From Burhinus oedicnemus (Eukaryota > Chordata > Aves > Charadriiformes > Burhinidae), in contig VFFE01009203.1 in assembly GCA_008921705.1 (NCBI GenBank), positions 755,909 through 819,908 on the forward strand: DNA of 64,000 nt, read 5' to 3'. Below are positions 11,088 to 26,300 of the stretch, piece after piece. The position numbers and the translations under genes are program-made. The stretch's first letter is position 1, and every line of letters begins with the position of its first letter. The notes below the pieces were generated by a model. That model saw only the letters and a program-made list of their open reading frames with translations. It was not told the DNA's origin and made no database searches.

Positions 11088-14000
11088 GGTCATCCTAACA
11101 TGCCAAACTAAGTTACTGAATTTCATTGGAGAGTATAGCACTCTTCCCGTGGTCAAGCCTTGAAAATAATTTCACCAACTCATTTTTTACCCCCATTTTA
11201 ATTATTATCTTTTTTTTTTTTTTTACAGTCATGTATAGAATCACCGACAGTGTCTTTACTTAAGTGGTTTAATGTCCACTTTCCTGCTGCTGTTAAACAT
11301 GATTTCAAATGGCAATTAATTACTCAGCAACTAAAATATGTGCAAGTAGAGTGTGTTTAAGTAAGCTCTTTTTGGTGGTCAGTTCAATATCTGCCCTATG
11401 TACGGATATCCAGGCTCTAAACTTTTCAACTACATTTTATTTCTTTGCAAGAGATTGTGGGGAGAAAAAGAGAGGGCAGCTGAGCAAGACATTATCTACC
11501 ATTTTAGATCAGCCCAGGATTTGCTTTCTTGAACTTCATAAAGATACTGCTTCCAGTCTTTTGAAAATTCCTACCTCATAAATTCCAGGATATTAACTTC
11601 CTTGTCAGGGGATTTATTGAAACTATTCTGACATGCTGTTGTTCACAAACCTGCAATGCCTTTCACAAAGAAATGTATCTTTTTACACTATAGTGTGGCT
11701 CTTCCAACTCTGTGGTTTTGCAATGGGAGAATACTTCAGGGCAAATAATCTGGCAGATCTCAGGAAGGAGGTCAGTGTCTGGATAGTATTACATTTTGGA
11801 TGCTTCTCTGTCGCAATAGTTTTGCTCTGTTTCAGATCTGATCATAGGTCCCCAGTACATAACAACCCTTTGAAAAAGCTTGCATTTAGAAATGGATATG
11901 TCCAGGACACAGTCAGGCTGTTTCTTCATTAGGTGGTTCTCTGAGAAGGATAAATTACCGAAGAAGGCAACTTCTCACTGAAAAGCATTTTAGTGGTGAT
12001 CAGTTTTAACCAAGTTTTGGAAGACAAATACAGTGTTTGTCAATGTGTTTAAAGAGCTTCCCAGGGAGAAGTTTGGGATGGGCGTTTGTGGGAATTTAGT
12101 TTCTGTTTTCATAAGTAAATGCTGTAAATCCTGTACACAAAGCCACAGGGAATGAGAAATAAATGCGTACATTGTACTTCAGATTGTTAGGTTGAAGGTT
12201 CCACATCACTTAGAAAATAGTTTTATTTAATGGGCATATTACTGAAGATGCATAAAGATTGTTTTATCCTACAGTTACAGATTTGATCATTGGTATATAT
12301 GAACATTGAAAGTATCTTTCAAATGTTAATCTTTCTGCTTTTCTCCAGACAAATCTTACTGGCCATCTCAAGGTGTAGTCAGGATGAAATCTTGAGAAGG
12401 GATTTCCAAATTTCTTAGACAGCCCCTTAAGAATATATACTCTCTGTAGTTTATATCTTCAGCTACTTCCTCAGGAGCATTGGGACCGAACCTGCTTAAA
12501 ATGACTTGCACAGAAATTATAAAGTATCGTGTAGCTGCTTTTGAAGAAATTATTTCGCTCTGTAATAGGTCTGGCAGCTGACCCGGGGAGGCTGTATGCA
12601 TTTGGACCGGTGCATTAGTCCTCCAGGGAAGGATTTCTGTGTCTTTCTTTGTATTTTGCTGGCATTTATATACTGCCTGTTCCCTCCTCAGTTTCCTCAG
12701 AAATCCTCCCGACTTGTAGGAGGTTTGGCTTTTTCCTGCATCTGTGTTAAGAAACACGAGCAAACTGAAGAGGGGAAGATTTGTTCTTCTGCACTTTCAG
12801 ACTTCTGGGGAGGCTGTAGATTATTATTTATCTTTCTAGCCAGGAAGGCCAGGAAAAAGGGCCCCAAACTCGTGTGCAGCCAACTGGGTGATACGGGCTC
12901 TCTGGAAAGGAAAGGGTGGTAGGTGTAGGAGGTGGGAGAAGGGCAACTGTTGTGTTGAGTAGGTTGGGCTGTTTCACAGACAGAGCCACAGCTGTTTTCA
13001 ACAGGAGAGAGCTCTAAATGCATTAGTGAGCCATTTGGTTCAGAGAGAATAAAAGATGTGAAGAAATTGAAAGAGAAAAACCACACCCCCTTCTTTCACA
13101 TTTGAACACGCTGAATTTTCAATATAATCCATTAACCTACACATAGCCTTTCATTAGAGCCCTTGGGAGACTGCAATATTTTTGGCAATGTACTGTTACA
13201 AAAAACACAAGTAAAAAACCCACATAACTGCCCCCTCCCCAACAACTGAAGGGGTCATAGAGAAATTCAAATCTTTTCTCTGAGCATACTAAGAAGTGTG
13301 TGAAATTACAGGCACATCAGATATGTTTCACTCCATATTTACATGATTTTTGTGAAGAAATAAAAAATCACCCATAATTTACCATAATTTGTCTACTTAG
13401 TACTCAGTACATAAGGCATGCACAGTCTTTTAAATACGTGTAATTAAGAAAACAAATACTTACTGGTTGGCAGAAATAATGCGGTTTTAGTTTGGAAGGT
13501 AGTTGGAAACACAGTCAGGATTAAACACTGCTTGAACCAATAAATTCTTCTTATTTATCATAGAACTATTCCATTAGTTTCATTGAAAGCATCTGCGGTG
13601 TAATAATACAAGAACTTGCTGGTCATTCTAGTTGACATGGTAGCACATTATTTTCCATTTTCAGCATGAGTCACTGCTATGATGCTCTACATCCTTTGCC
13701 TTAGTGTCTTTTAAAGGACCTTCGAGATGCCCATTTTATTACCGTAGCTGCTGTCTTCTTAACTGTTGTCTGGGATGACATCAAGGGTGCTTGTGATTAA
13801 CCATGTGACAAAAAATATGATCAAAATTGTATTAAGCAATATTAAACATTTTTTGAAATACAAAGTTCAAAGTCTCTGATCAAAACCTCTTTGAAAAGTA
13901 GAGAATAATCTTTCCTGCATTTTTGCTGGACTTTTTTTAATGTCAGCATTATGTCATAGACCCTTCAAAATTAAGAAAATATATTAAATATTCCCATTTC

Positions 14001-16152
14001 TGTGCATTAATCTAAGCAAAGAAGAAAGCATAATAATCCTGCTGGAGGGTTTTTTTTACAAAATACTTCCTTCCAGATACCTGTTTGAAGGCCACATGGT
14101 TCATTTGGAGGAGGTGCCACAAATTTGTGGAGAAAGTAAACCTGGAAACATTTTCAATTTTTTATGTAATAGGTGAGATTTTGCCTCTGCTGAAATCATT
14201 CTGATTTCTCCTGTGGATTTTCATACAGTCAATATTTTTTAAATTTAATACTGAGACCTTGCATTGTTTAACATGTGGGCTATGTATGTTCAATGTTTTA
14301 CTAGCAGATTAATTTTGAGGACTAATCAGACATTGCAGAGGAGCTATATAAATATAATAAAAGATATCTGAGTGACACTAGAACACTGGTACCATAATTA
14401 TGGTTTTAAAATACTGTATTCAAAGCTTTATTTTTGCTTGAAAGCCACCTATTTAACTAAATAAACACATTTTTCTCTATGGCCGTTGGGTAAGAATGAC
14501 ACCTTTTAACTGTTTCAGCTCTGAAGTGTGTTTCGGCCACGCTTAAAGAAATCCATGGTGAAAATAAGCTGGGAGGAAGCCTCAGACAGAAGTATGCACT
14601 ATTTTTTTCAACTTCTTTATTTGTTGTAGCTAACAGATGCTATACAAATGTATTATCGACAGCCATACTTTGTTGCAGCAATATTTTATCTTTCTTTCTA
14701 ATAGCTATTTTTATAACTTCCAACAGTTCTTTGTGAGTTCAGAACTTCTAGTATCAACTGCTGGATAAAAAAATTCATTGATTTTCCACAAGGTGGCATG
14801 TAAGAATCAGTCTGCTGTATTTTATTTAATATAATTCAGTTAATATAAATTTTGTATACATCAAATGCATGTGCATACTCAATGAAGAAGGAATACATTC
14901 ATAGGACAGAGTATACTGTGACTGGCTATTTAAATACAGCATAACAAGCGATGCTCTGTCACTAGCTAAATTCTGGTGTTGACTACTATTGCATAATTTA
15001 CAGAATAACCTATTAAAATAAAATCTAACTTAAGCACCTTAAGGCTACTTGTATCATGAAATGAGATTAAAACCTCATTCACAGAATGAGATCTGTGGAA
15101 TTGTCCAGTTACTTTCTAAGAAATTATTTATTCATTATTCATTGTTATTTAGTCATACTTACATTTTATGGAAGATAAAGATCAGTATCAATATGTGTTT
15201 CTTTAATATAACTAAATCATTTTTAAAGCGGGCATTTAGTTATTAAAAACTCTTCGTACAGTCATTCCATTTGTGAGTTATAGAGCAGTTTCTGTCCAAG
15301 AGAACTTCCTACTCAAAACAAGAAATAGTTCTGACCTAAGTTGCCATCTAAGCACAAACTAGTAATGATTTTTCAGATCTAATAATGTTTAGCTAATGAT
15401 TGGTTTCTTCCAGTGCTGCAAATCTCCACATTCTCTAAATTTCCTAGTACTGCAGTTTATTAAAGAAATAAAATCTGGTAAACTACCACCAAAAAGTTAC
15501 TACTTGTCTTGGTTTGAGTATTTTTTCTTCTTATTCAGAAGCTAAGTGGGCAAGAAATCTGAGAATCTGTGCTTATAATAGATTTTCAGCAAAAGAGACT
15601 TTTGACATCCGAAAAACTGGGCACTGATCAAAATTGAGCGATCTCCGGCGATTTGAATGGGATTCATCCCATTGAACAATTAATTGCAATCTATGCAGTT
15701 TATGCAATAAACATAGGTGAGTTTTTCAGTTACCTTAAGTCTTGTTTGCATATGATTGAAAACTTCATTATTATAGATTTCACATACGTGAACATGTCCA
15801 AGAATAAATAAGAATAAATACAAATACTAAAGGCAAAAATGTCTCATAAATTTGACTTCAGCTTCAAAGCTCAGTCGGTCATCTGGTATTAGTAGATTCA
15901 TTGGCAAGTAGTAAAAGACCTCAGTCTTTTTTATCTTTTGTGTTATGTCTGCTATTCCAGCTTCCTATTAAAAAAAAAAATAGTAAAAAAGGCTTGTTCT
16001 GCCCCCACATTGCTGTTCGGCATGCAGTTGAAGCCAGAGAAGATTGCTGAGAACTTCTTAAGCCATGTTTGCTACCAAGAAAAACATACCGGGGAACTGT
16101 TCTCTAAAGTAGCCTCATGTCTGGTACAGCCCATTACTTTTGCTCCTCATTT

Positions 16153-16181
16153 CATCTTTTTGCATCTTTTTGCATCTTTTG
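16153..16181 (+). repeat. Short tandem repeat, decamer x ~3
   Basis: Three consecutive near-identical copies of CATCTTTTTG are present. This is a minor tandem duplication. Confidence 0.75.
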
Positions 16182-16940
16182 TATAAGGCAGAAGTTGTGT
16201 TTTTCAGGCTGCTGAGATATCTTCCCATCTGGATCTACAGAGGCAGAACAACTGCCTTTAGAACTTGTCCCTCACAGTCTTTCTCTGGACCCAGGGTGAC
16301 AGATAACTCATTTTATCTGTGACAGTTGGAGAAAAAAATACGTTCACGTTGTGCAGAATGATCTCATTCTTCCCACAAATATGTAAATTTTGTGGCCAGA
16401 TACACAAAGTTTTCATAATTACAATATGAATCAACTTTAGAGACATTTCTCATTTTTGAATTTGAGGAACAAAGCAATACATATGGTGATCAATACCGTG
16501 AATAATAAACTGTATGCTCAGACAAATTATACCAAGAAAGAAAATGGCATTTTAACCAGGCTGCAAACACCATATACAAGATGTGTAATTTTGCAATCAC
16601 TGTGCAGCGGATCTCTGCCTCTTTCTACAAATGTGAAATACAATCTAGCAGTACATAGCAATGTTCTCAAGTCCATGTCAAAGACAAATAATTGTTTGCC
16701 ATCTGCTAGGAAAAGTTCCCTGAAAAATATCTTGCCTTTTTAATTTCATTACTCAGGAAGATTATTTTCCCATGGGTGGTGGAAGAGGAACATCATTTTA
16801 AGTGAGCAAGGGACATCTGTAATTATATCTATGCCAAACATGGTTTAGCAAAATATGTACAAGGGATGAGAAGAAAGAAAATAAACAACATGCCTTTGAC
16901 AACCAAATTCTAAATTCAGAGTCATAAGCAACGGAGATAA

Positions 16941-16949
16941 TTTTTTTTT

Positions 16950-16982
<33 letters not shown>
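16941..16982. repeat. Poly(T)/poly(A) tract, 10T-C-31T
   Basis: Forty-one T in 42 bases are interrupted by a single C at 16951. On the minus strand this is a long A-run. It could be a mononucleotide microsatellite or a retrocopy tail. No AATAAA lies just upstream on the minus strand (16983-17040), which argues against a simple retrogene tail. Confidence 0.9.
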
Positions 16983-16983
<1 letters not shown>

Positions 16984-17350
16984 AGCAACAAGCTCGTTCA
17001 CTGGCCGTCTCAACATATTTGCAACTTTAAAAAGTGAACTAAATTGTCAGGGGTTGTGCCTTTAACCCATTATTTCCTCCCTTTCTCTGTGCACAACAGA
17101 CTGCAGCTGGGGCAGCAGAGCTGTGTGATACTGCAAAGCATGAACCGGCTGTTTTTAAAGGCCTTTCTCCGCAGTTTGCCAGAGACTGCATGTGCCTCCT
17201 TGGAATGTTTGTACTACAATAACCACGTACCTTCCTTGACACATGGAAGAGTTACTTTCCTGTTACTATTGCTAAAACAATTGCAAACAATTGCGGCCTC
17301 AGAAGGGTTGGCTAGTGTGCAAAGCAGCTCACTATCTTCCTGAAAAATTG
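16983..17350. other. GC-richer pocket next to the T-run
   Basis: This patch is clearly richer in G and C than its surroundings, especially 17040-17330. It contains a 99-codon plus frame (17044-17343) and a 67-codon minus frame, neither of which resembles a known protein. A candidate regulatory element or retrocopy body are the two readings considered; the sequence alone does not decide. Confidence 0.3.
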
Positions 17351-20300
17351 CATTTATCAGTAATTAAGTAATTAAGCCAACCATATGAATTTCTTAGGCC
17401 TCTTGAGTTGCTGTTCATGATAGCTTTTATAACTGTATCAGCACTGGTCTTCAATCTATATGAAGGATTTCCATCCACTTAATGATTATTCCAAAGTAAT
17501 TTCAACAAGAATTATACTACTAAATATGAAAGTGTAAAAGTCTAGTTAATGTAATTCCCTCAAAATCTTACAACATTCTTATGGTACCATCAAAATACTT
17601 GAAATACTATTATGCATTTATATGCTGAAAAAGAAATCCAGGATTGCAGATTAATTGACTATTTGTAATTAAATGGAAGTACAGTGTGCTGAATAAAATT
17701 TAGGTGACAAAAATTTAAGTGACTAAAAATATTTTTCAATTTTCTGTCTCCGTGGAAAAAGAAAAATTCTTTATTCTTAATAATAGTTGTCATTCAGTGG
17801 ATATATAATAAGAATGTAAACAAGGTGACTATTTTGTACTTCGTTATTGCTACTGGCATGGCCCCAAAGCAGGTCAAATATTGTTGACATACTCCCCTGA
17901 GTTTATTCATCAAATGGGCTGACTTGTTTCTTCTGCTTTGAAGAGACACATATTGGTGGATTGAAATGTAACAGCCATTTTAAGTGTCAAACATAGTAAG
18001 TATAGATAATATTTGTGAGGTCAAAGGATTATGTTACAGCTAACCCACCAAAACATTAGTAGAAAAGTGAGATTTCAGAAAAATCAATTTTGTTTCTTTC
18101 TTTCTTTTCAGTACCATTAGTCCTATTAGTATCTTTATAACTGGTTTTAAAGGCCCCTAAGCCTGAGGAGATACCCCCAAAACAGATTTTCCTTTCTTGA
18201 TGTGAACGAGGTTCATTCTTAACAAGATAGCTTCTGTTGACATACAGCATGTTTTCAAACAAACTGTAGATTTCTGTCTTCACAGTGCTAGTGGCTTTCG
18301 TCTGTGGTCCATTTCAAAATATTTTCAACTTTCTTTCACATTTCATCAGCCTTCAGCAAAAAGCTTGACTAGGAGTTCTGAGACTGATCCTTTTTGCTGC
18401 ATTTGCTACATCTGGTATTTGAATTTTATTTGCCTCTCAAACACCAAGATACTGGGATGGAGGTCACTTTGTGAGGTCCATCCCTATCTTCTTTCATTCT
18501 CACTGTGTTACCCCAAAAACACTTGCTTGGATTTAACTAAAACTAAAATACGGATTTTAGTACAATTGTACTGGGTTAAACCACGTTCTTGGATTTATGA
18601 ATTCATGGCCCTGGTCATTCTGACCAGGAAATGATATTAAAATGCTGTCTGTCTTGATATCAGGGATCTAAAGCTGGTTGTTCTCTCCTGCTATAACTCA
18701 ATCTACACAATGTTAAAGCTTTAAACTGGACTGATTTTAAGATACTGTGTCATTGATATTGATTAAATAGTTTCTAGTAGGTCCCAGTCATGCATTTACT
18801 GAGTACGCTTATCGAGTTTTTAATAAAGTTCAGTGTGTTCCTCATGGCAAAGGCTGTAAACCTCATATATTGATCCAAACCTTATTTTGGTGGACTGACT
18901 GTGGGGATTACTAGAGGTACAGCCAGTACTACAAAATCAACAAAACAGAAATTCTCCACTTCAGTAACTGCACATTTCTGCCTCATGTTGGCAAACTCAG
19001 TTTTATTTTTCTTAGCTTTCTCATTCACATGATGGTCAGTGGAAATAACCTGTCATGTCATTCTTTGCATTTTATCTAGAGGAAAATGCATATATTAGAA
19101 AAGGAGATTCTCAGAATAAAGGGTTCAGACTGCAGGGTTTTTTTTTCAAATTGTCTCTATCGTATCTTTATCTGGATCCCTATAGATCCTCAAATGCTGA
19201 GCTCTCTCCTCTTCTGCTTGTTAAAACCTTTGACTTCAGTGTGTTTTTTCACTCAAACTGCGTATGGCATCCATCTCATCCAATCATGTCTACAGACTAG
19301 AGGCCAACATCTGAGCTACCAACTCAAACTCCAATTATTGTCAAAGGAGAATAACGACAATTTACTAAGCCAAATCTGGCTTGTCTGTAAGAGGGATTCT
19401 TGATAGTACCTCAGATGTGGAGGTTTACAGCATGGTCTCATCTTTTGTGTTAATAGCCTACAGCTATGCCTTTAGTGTTTGAAGGAAGAGCATCCGACAG
19501 TCTTTGGGAACGGTAGAGCATTGACTTATGTGGCAGTTATACTTGATGAGTTCATTATTTATTTCTGGGTCAAAGTGAAATCTCTCAGCTCTGCACTGCA
19601 AAAGCCCAATAGCAGATGCTTCATCAGAGGTGCTGCAGCTTACCGGCTTGGACTGTCTCCTGGACAGAGCTCTCGTGTGTCAGTGCTCTGAGACTGAACA
19701 GCTCCAGTGGGTTTTGTCTTGCCTAAATGTAGATGCTATGTCTGAACCAGGTATCCTTATTGTCAGAGGAGAAAAAAATAGGAATTTTCAGGACATGATT
19801 CATCAGATCTAGTTAAGTGTTTACCTTAGGATGAGACGAATTCCCCAGAGATGCCTGTATCTCTCCACATATAAAAGCTATCTCACCAAGTAGTTCAGCT
19901 GTGACGAAGTCCTATGTTCCAGATGTTTATAGGCAAGTGAGATGAATCCTTCTGCAATATGCGCAATACAGTGAGACAAATATCATCTTGACCTTAGTTT
20001 CATTGAAATTCCATTTTCCTGAGTCTTTGCCTCATTCTTTTACTATATCTTTACTTTCCCTTATATATATCCTATGAGTCTTGACTCCCTGACATTGCTT
20101 CCTCCAGGATACCCAGCTCCTGTTTCATTGGTCATATAGGAACTATAATCCCTCTACAGAGACTTTTGCAGTGTTCTCTTCCCTTTGACAGTTAAAGGTT
20201 AACTCAGCTGAAACCTCACCTCAAAGATGCAGTCATTTGAAAGAAGCAGTAATATGTGGTAATGTCTTTTCTTTATGAATCCTCCACTTATTGGGCCTGG

Positions 20301-23300
20301 GGAGGCTGCTGACTGCACAGGCAGCCTTGGACATTGTCTGCAAGCCTTAATCTTAAATTCTGACAAGCCATAAAAATGTACCTAATCCATTAATGAGATG
20401 CTGTCTATGACAGTGTAAGCTTTTGAAACAACTCTACAATCCTCTAGCTGGACAGCCTGAGGCAGATTCATTGCCTTGGTTGCTGGTAAGAAAGGAACCT
20501 GAAAGGTGACTCTTCATTGAAAATGTTCAACAAATATAAAAAAGCCTCAGAACTGTTACTTTACTTTAGTGCATAATCTTTTAAAATACATAATGGACAA
20601 TCAGTTGTAAGATCCATATTGTTGAAGGAATGAAACTTGCTACCAGTTCTAAACAGAGCCCTGATGAATTTGGAACTGGCAATATATTTGGATTTAATTA
20701 GTACCCAAATCTCAATGTGGTACATGTGGGGCACACATCTGTCACAAGTAAGTTGAGTCTTTTGCATTGTATAATCTCAATTTTTTTTAAAAAAGGAGAA
20801 GCAGCCACCCAATAATACATATTCACACTAAGCCTCTAAGTACTGCATGAAAGAATTTCTAGGCCAGATACTCTTGATTACTTCTAAGCTCACACATTGT
20901 TCCTCACCATGCCTGTTCTTCAGCTGAAAGCTTTGAAAATAAATCGATCAGAAAAGTGTAGGTATGGTTTATTTCTCAGTGACAATTACTCTAGATATGC
21001 AAGTAAGATATTTATTTTTGAGCTTACCAATAGCTTCAGTTATGGCAAATATTCATTAGTGCTGAACATACTGATGTAGTAGTATTCTTCTTTGATTTAA
21101 TGTATTAAATCTAAGCTATTAGTTTGCTGTGCAATCCATTTTGTATGACGCTGACTGTCTTTCTATAAAGACAAATAGCCTTGAAGAGCATGTTTCAGAA
21201 ATTCCATCATGACAAAGAAAGATGTGATTAGTACTGGGGTAATTACCTTTCTTAAAAGCTTTTCCATTCCAGTATCAATTAAGAATATTGTGGCTTTCTT
21301 CCACTATCTCAGAACACTTACCCAGAAAGTGGTTTGTCTTTTTAATGCTTTCTGCTGTACAGTTGTGTATTTATGATTACATTCCTGAATGATTAAGTTC
21401 TAAGAATTATCTGGATTCCCTTGAATACTTGAAAACACGCATAGTAATATACTTGTTGAAGTGTGGAGATTGTGATCCATTGTACCTCTCATCTCCCTGG
21501 CATTTGTAATTTTCAAAGGTTAAATCTCTAATTTGTGAACTTTGTAAAATCCATTTTTTGTAAATAAAAAAAGGACTACTATGCAAATGTATGCATTTCC
21601 AGAGTCAGCTACTATTTTTGTTAACAGAGAAAGCTGAATTGCCTGCCATAGAAATTGGACCACTGAAACACCAATATGTATGAAACACTAATATGTATAC
21701 AAGCACATGTATGGGTCATAAACCCTGAATCCTTATGGTGAAGCCCTGTGGAAAACTTAATCCTTAGATGATACAGCTTTGGAACAATACCTGGCTACCA
21801 CTGAAAGTCACCAGATCTGCACTGATGATGGAGAGCTCCAAAGCAGGGCCTGATACACTGGTATGTTGCGCAGAATAAGTATACCTTTTGTAAAGCCCAT
21901 GAAATGGCAACAGCAGGATTTTGACTTTCAAAGGTACTATTTATTCAGTCTTGTCCTTTTGCAGGGACACATGTTGCCTCTGTGACCCATATACTCCCAG
22001 ATCTCTCTGTTCTTAGCTGATCTATAGTGGTAACCTTTAGGAGTAGTTCAAAGTAATAACCTGTGATGTGTGGACCTGGCACTACCAGCATCAGGAGCAG
22101 AGCCATGAGTGTACAACCTTCCTATAGCAGTAACACTTCTAATTTTCAAAAGCAAAGACAGCCCCATGCACTTTAGTAACAGTGTTGGTTTGTAGATTAA
22201 TTACACTTTTTTACAGGGCTGTTCTAATGTTGCAGGAGATAAAGGCATCTACAACAGTTGTCCCTACCCAGCAGGTCAACTGTCATCGAGGCAGGGATAA
22301 ACACTTATGATGTGATGACTCAGTTAAGCAACAACCAGGTATTTGTGGAAGTATGAACTGTGGCAACAGGACACCATTCCTGATTTTTAGTGGCAATCTT
22401 TCCACAGTGTGAGAGGGACATAAGGAGGACAAACTATAAGAATATATTGAGAGTTAAGGTATTAATAGAAAATCTATGGAGGCCCCTTGTAACAGCATCA
22501 AAAGGTCAGACTGATGGAGAAATAATGGAGCTGTGAGGCAACCAGCCCTCCATATCCATAATACCTCCAGATAAGCTTATCAGGAAATGCTATTAGTACA
22601 TTATACTTTAAATTAACAGTGATTTATCAGAGCAGGAGCATGGTTTTGCATGTACTTTGTCTTTTTGGAGCTGAATATTATTTCTTTATTAGTTTTCACT
22701 CATATATTTAAGTAGGTCACTAGTCATTATCTATTTATGTTATGCCAGTTCAGAATAAATAACTACTACATTTCACTGATGGAACTGTATGCTTCAAATA
22801 CTCTAGAGTTACATACATGAAAGTAGTTAATTATTTGGGGAAGTAAATTATCCATGTCTAATTGCAATGTCAAACTGTCCTGGATAAAATAGATCACACT
22901 TCTGGTTGATCTAATTTCTTTAAATACACTGCTGTTTTTTAAAGGTGTAAACCCTATCTTTTTTACTGTCTGCATATGTACATACACTCAGTCTTTGCTG
23001 GGAGGCAGGTCTGGTGTTTGGTGACTCGATGTTGATCAGAAGCCTAGGCTGAAGCCTTAATGCACTTGCTATTGACACTATTCAAAACCTGAGCCCAGGT
23101 TCAAATACCCCCTCAGTCAGAGTTTAAAACCTGTAATCCCTACTGTGAGCTGAGCTTGGCAGCTGAGTCTGCCTAGGTTTGGCACATAAAGCAAGCTCCA
23201 GTGTGGTAACCGAAGGCCACTTTACATCATACACCCATGTTTTGGGACCCTTAAGGCTGTTTTGACTGTGAATTTTCTCAGCTCTCCTGCTAATATGTTT

Positions 23301-26300
23301 CAAGGTAATACCTGTTTCTCAGCCCTCTCTGCACTCACCTACCATCTCACAGGCTGTCAAATGCTTACTCAAGTGCTAAAATATGAATACAAAGTTGACA
23401 TAATTAAGTTAAACTTAGAGCAATTGTTTTTCACTTACGTTTTGCTTGGAATTTGTGTCTTGTGCATGAAACCTGAAGACAGGCCTTGCTTGTCTGAAAG
23501 CTAGTCTGTTTATCTGCTGTTATAACTCAGTGTAATAAAAGACAATATTTTTCCCTACAACACATACACTACTTAAAAGCAACTCTGGAGAGTTTTATTT
23601 AACATGTTAGCAGGTAGCTGAATATTAGCAATCACATGGTTACCCATGGCTGTGAAACAGGTGATGAAAATTAGTATTTAACTGACTACTCCCAAAGACT
23701 AGCTGGAAGGTTTGCTAGTTGCCCTTACCCTGCTCTTACTGCTTTTGGTGGGGCTGCCTGTGTGGTGGCCGGTCCTCTGAACTCAGAGCACTGTCTACTG
23801 GCACGGCAGGTAGCTCAAGGGCACAGACTGGCAACACAAATGAACAGCACCTTAAGAGCTCTCTTTTCTTTCTGTTGATTAGAAATTGAGCCTCCTGTTA
23901 GTAGCAGAGATGTAAACATAGACATTAGCAATATCTAAAATTAAGCGAGGTGAATCACACCCAGCTAAAGTATGGTTGTGTCACCTCTTCACTTTCTCTC
24001 ACGACAACCTAAAAAGGGACAAAGTGTCCCTAAAAGGAAAGGCCAGTTCAGGTGGTGTGTGCTAGACAGTTATGGCAATCAACAGAAAAGTAGAAGTTCA
24101 TCTACTTATAACAAAACACAAGATGCATGCAGTAACCTTTGTTTCTCATTTCTTTGAAAGTCTAGTCATGTTGTTATTCAATAATTCCTGAAGTCATATC
24201 TGACCCGAACAGATTTATTTTGTGTCAGAATTCTTGGACACTCTGCTACCAGTTACGTTGTTCGTAACATTACATCTATGGAACAGCATTTTGTGTTCTT
24301 CAGCTTTTAAAAACAGGCAATTGCAAGATGCATTATCTTAGAGTAAGTGGCCGATCTGGATTTCTTCATATTTAAACACGATGAGTTCTTTTTATACTTA
24401 TATGAAAAAATATGTAATTTCATGGATGTTTCAACAGTGCCAATCAGTTTATTTCAGAAGGCTGAGGAAGCTTTTGATCTTGTCTCAAAATTAATGAACT
24501 ATTGAACAGAAAAAGAAACAAGCAAGAAAAAAAGCACCCTCATTTTTACTCTGCAAACAGAAGAATTTCCATAAAGAAAAATAGGTGTATGTGGTGAATA
24601 GATACAGCAAATTTATTTCCCTACCAGAAAATTCAAAGCCAATGAACATGGTGTGAAACACAGAACTATACAACAAATGGAGAGCAGATGAACTCAGAGG
24701 AAGGGGGGGCTGGGACCAGCTTTGCTGCATCAAAGTTTATAATGTTAAGTTACACATTTGCTTAGCAATACCATAGTCATCTTCCACATAGTCACTCTGT
24801 TTTTTTCCATATGGTCTTAATAACTCGTCTGATCTTCTGGTAGCTACCCGGCAAAGCCTCAGAATAACACAAAACGAAGTCTCTGTCTTACCTTGAAGGA
24901 ACAACATGTCAAAGGTGTAACTTCTTGCTCTTTTGTTGAAGTCATTATAGAGGTTTCCTTTCTTTCCGTAAGATTTTGGGTGAAGAACAGTGGAGATATA
25001 TATATATAGTGTGTTCCACGTTTTCAAAACCAAAACTGACTTTTTAGAAAACATCAGAAAAGCTCAGGTCAGCCCTTGCTTTCATGTTCTAATGAAATGT
25101 CAAAAGTTAGCTCATGCAATTGGCTCAGCCAAAGCCAACTGTTTTCTGCACCAAAGGCATACAAAACAGGGAAGAACTAATTTCAGACCTGGCAGCCTTT
25201 CTTTCCTCCATTAAAGAGCATCAGGTCAGCTAGAGAAGTATTTATTTGGGGCTTAATTAGACTACCAATGGACTTTCAGTTTTGAATGTGAAGCAGCCTG
25301 TTGAGCTGGAACCATTTTGTTCCTCACTGGAGTCTTTCAATTTATCACTTAGATTCCATCGGCATTGTGCATTTAGCTCTAAGTCTTACTCAGCTTTGCC
25401 CAGTACTGTTCTTCCTCTGTCTTTCACCCAGGAAAAAAAGTTGACACAGATTTTGGAGCTCTTTAAGCCTAGTTGCAAAGACAAATGCCCTTCAAATCGG
25501 GACTTGTCCTGTGAGAGCACACTGGGAAATATCACTCAGTCCCTGTAGTTTTTTAGTGTCTTTCTCGCCCTGCCCTCTGAAGGGTTTCATGTGCTTGCTA
25601 TAGCTATCTGGAAGAAAACCTTAGCCATCTCAGTTCTTGTCTATTCCTGTGTTACCTAGAATATGCAGGTGAGCCAGGAGGCAGGAAGGTCATAGTAATA
25701 CATCCTGGGGTCTACATCAGGCACTGCAGAGCAGATGCCAACGTTAACTGACAGAGAACAGGGCCAGAAAGATGATACCCAGGGACAGTGTTACTTTTAG
25801 GTACCACTACAGGCTGAGTTGTTCAACACCAGTCCAAATCTTGGTTTTTAACTGAAATGCCAACACCATACGATTCTTACTCTGGTGGCATAGTCCCAGT
25901 AGTCAAAGAATATGAGGAAGATGTAACTGTTTGGGTGATGATACTATCAAACTAGATAATAATTAAGAAAAGCTCCAAACAAAATGTTTGTGTGTCCAAA
26001 CCCTATCTGTTTTTACCAGCCATTCTCATTATTACCTCAATATTAAAAAAAAATATTCTGTCTTTGCAACTTTTAGGAAATATACATATTTGATACCTTG
26101 TCAGTGAAATCAGTAGGACACCAAGAAGAACATTGACAGATTTTTTTACCTCTTGCAGAACCAAATGATATTTAAAACATCTCAGTGTAAATAAAATGAC
26201 TGACAATTATAAGACACTTTTGAAGTTGATGACATGAGAATCTCCCAAGCTCAAATGGAAGAAAAGCAGAAGAAAAGAAGGTGAAACAATGACTATATTC

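Larger units (their letters stand above)
10286..16940. other. AT-rich DNA with short simple repeats, no gene seen
   Basis: Contents seen: an A-run of about 17 at 10470-10486, a (TTTTG)n tract at about 10853-10871, a 20-bp perfect AT palindrome at 11068-11087, a T-run at about 11211-11224, and three copies of a CATCTTTTTG decamer at about 16153-16181. Frames up to 131 codons (12368-12763 minus, 12697-13086 minus, 12596-12922 plus) overlap on opposite strands and match nothing recognised. Confidence 0.55.

Noticed and set aside
12368..13086. Overlapping 129-131-codon minus frames and a 108-codon plus frame
   Set aside because: The frames overlap on opposite strands, have no recognisable domain and no splice or start context that stands out.
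24425..24490. Plus-strand peptide resembling RT motif A (EEAFDLVS)
   Set aside because: Only about ten residues match and no neighbouring RT block is found, so chance is as likely as an ancient LINE.
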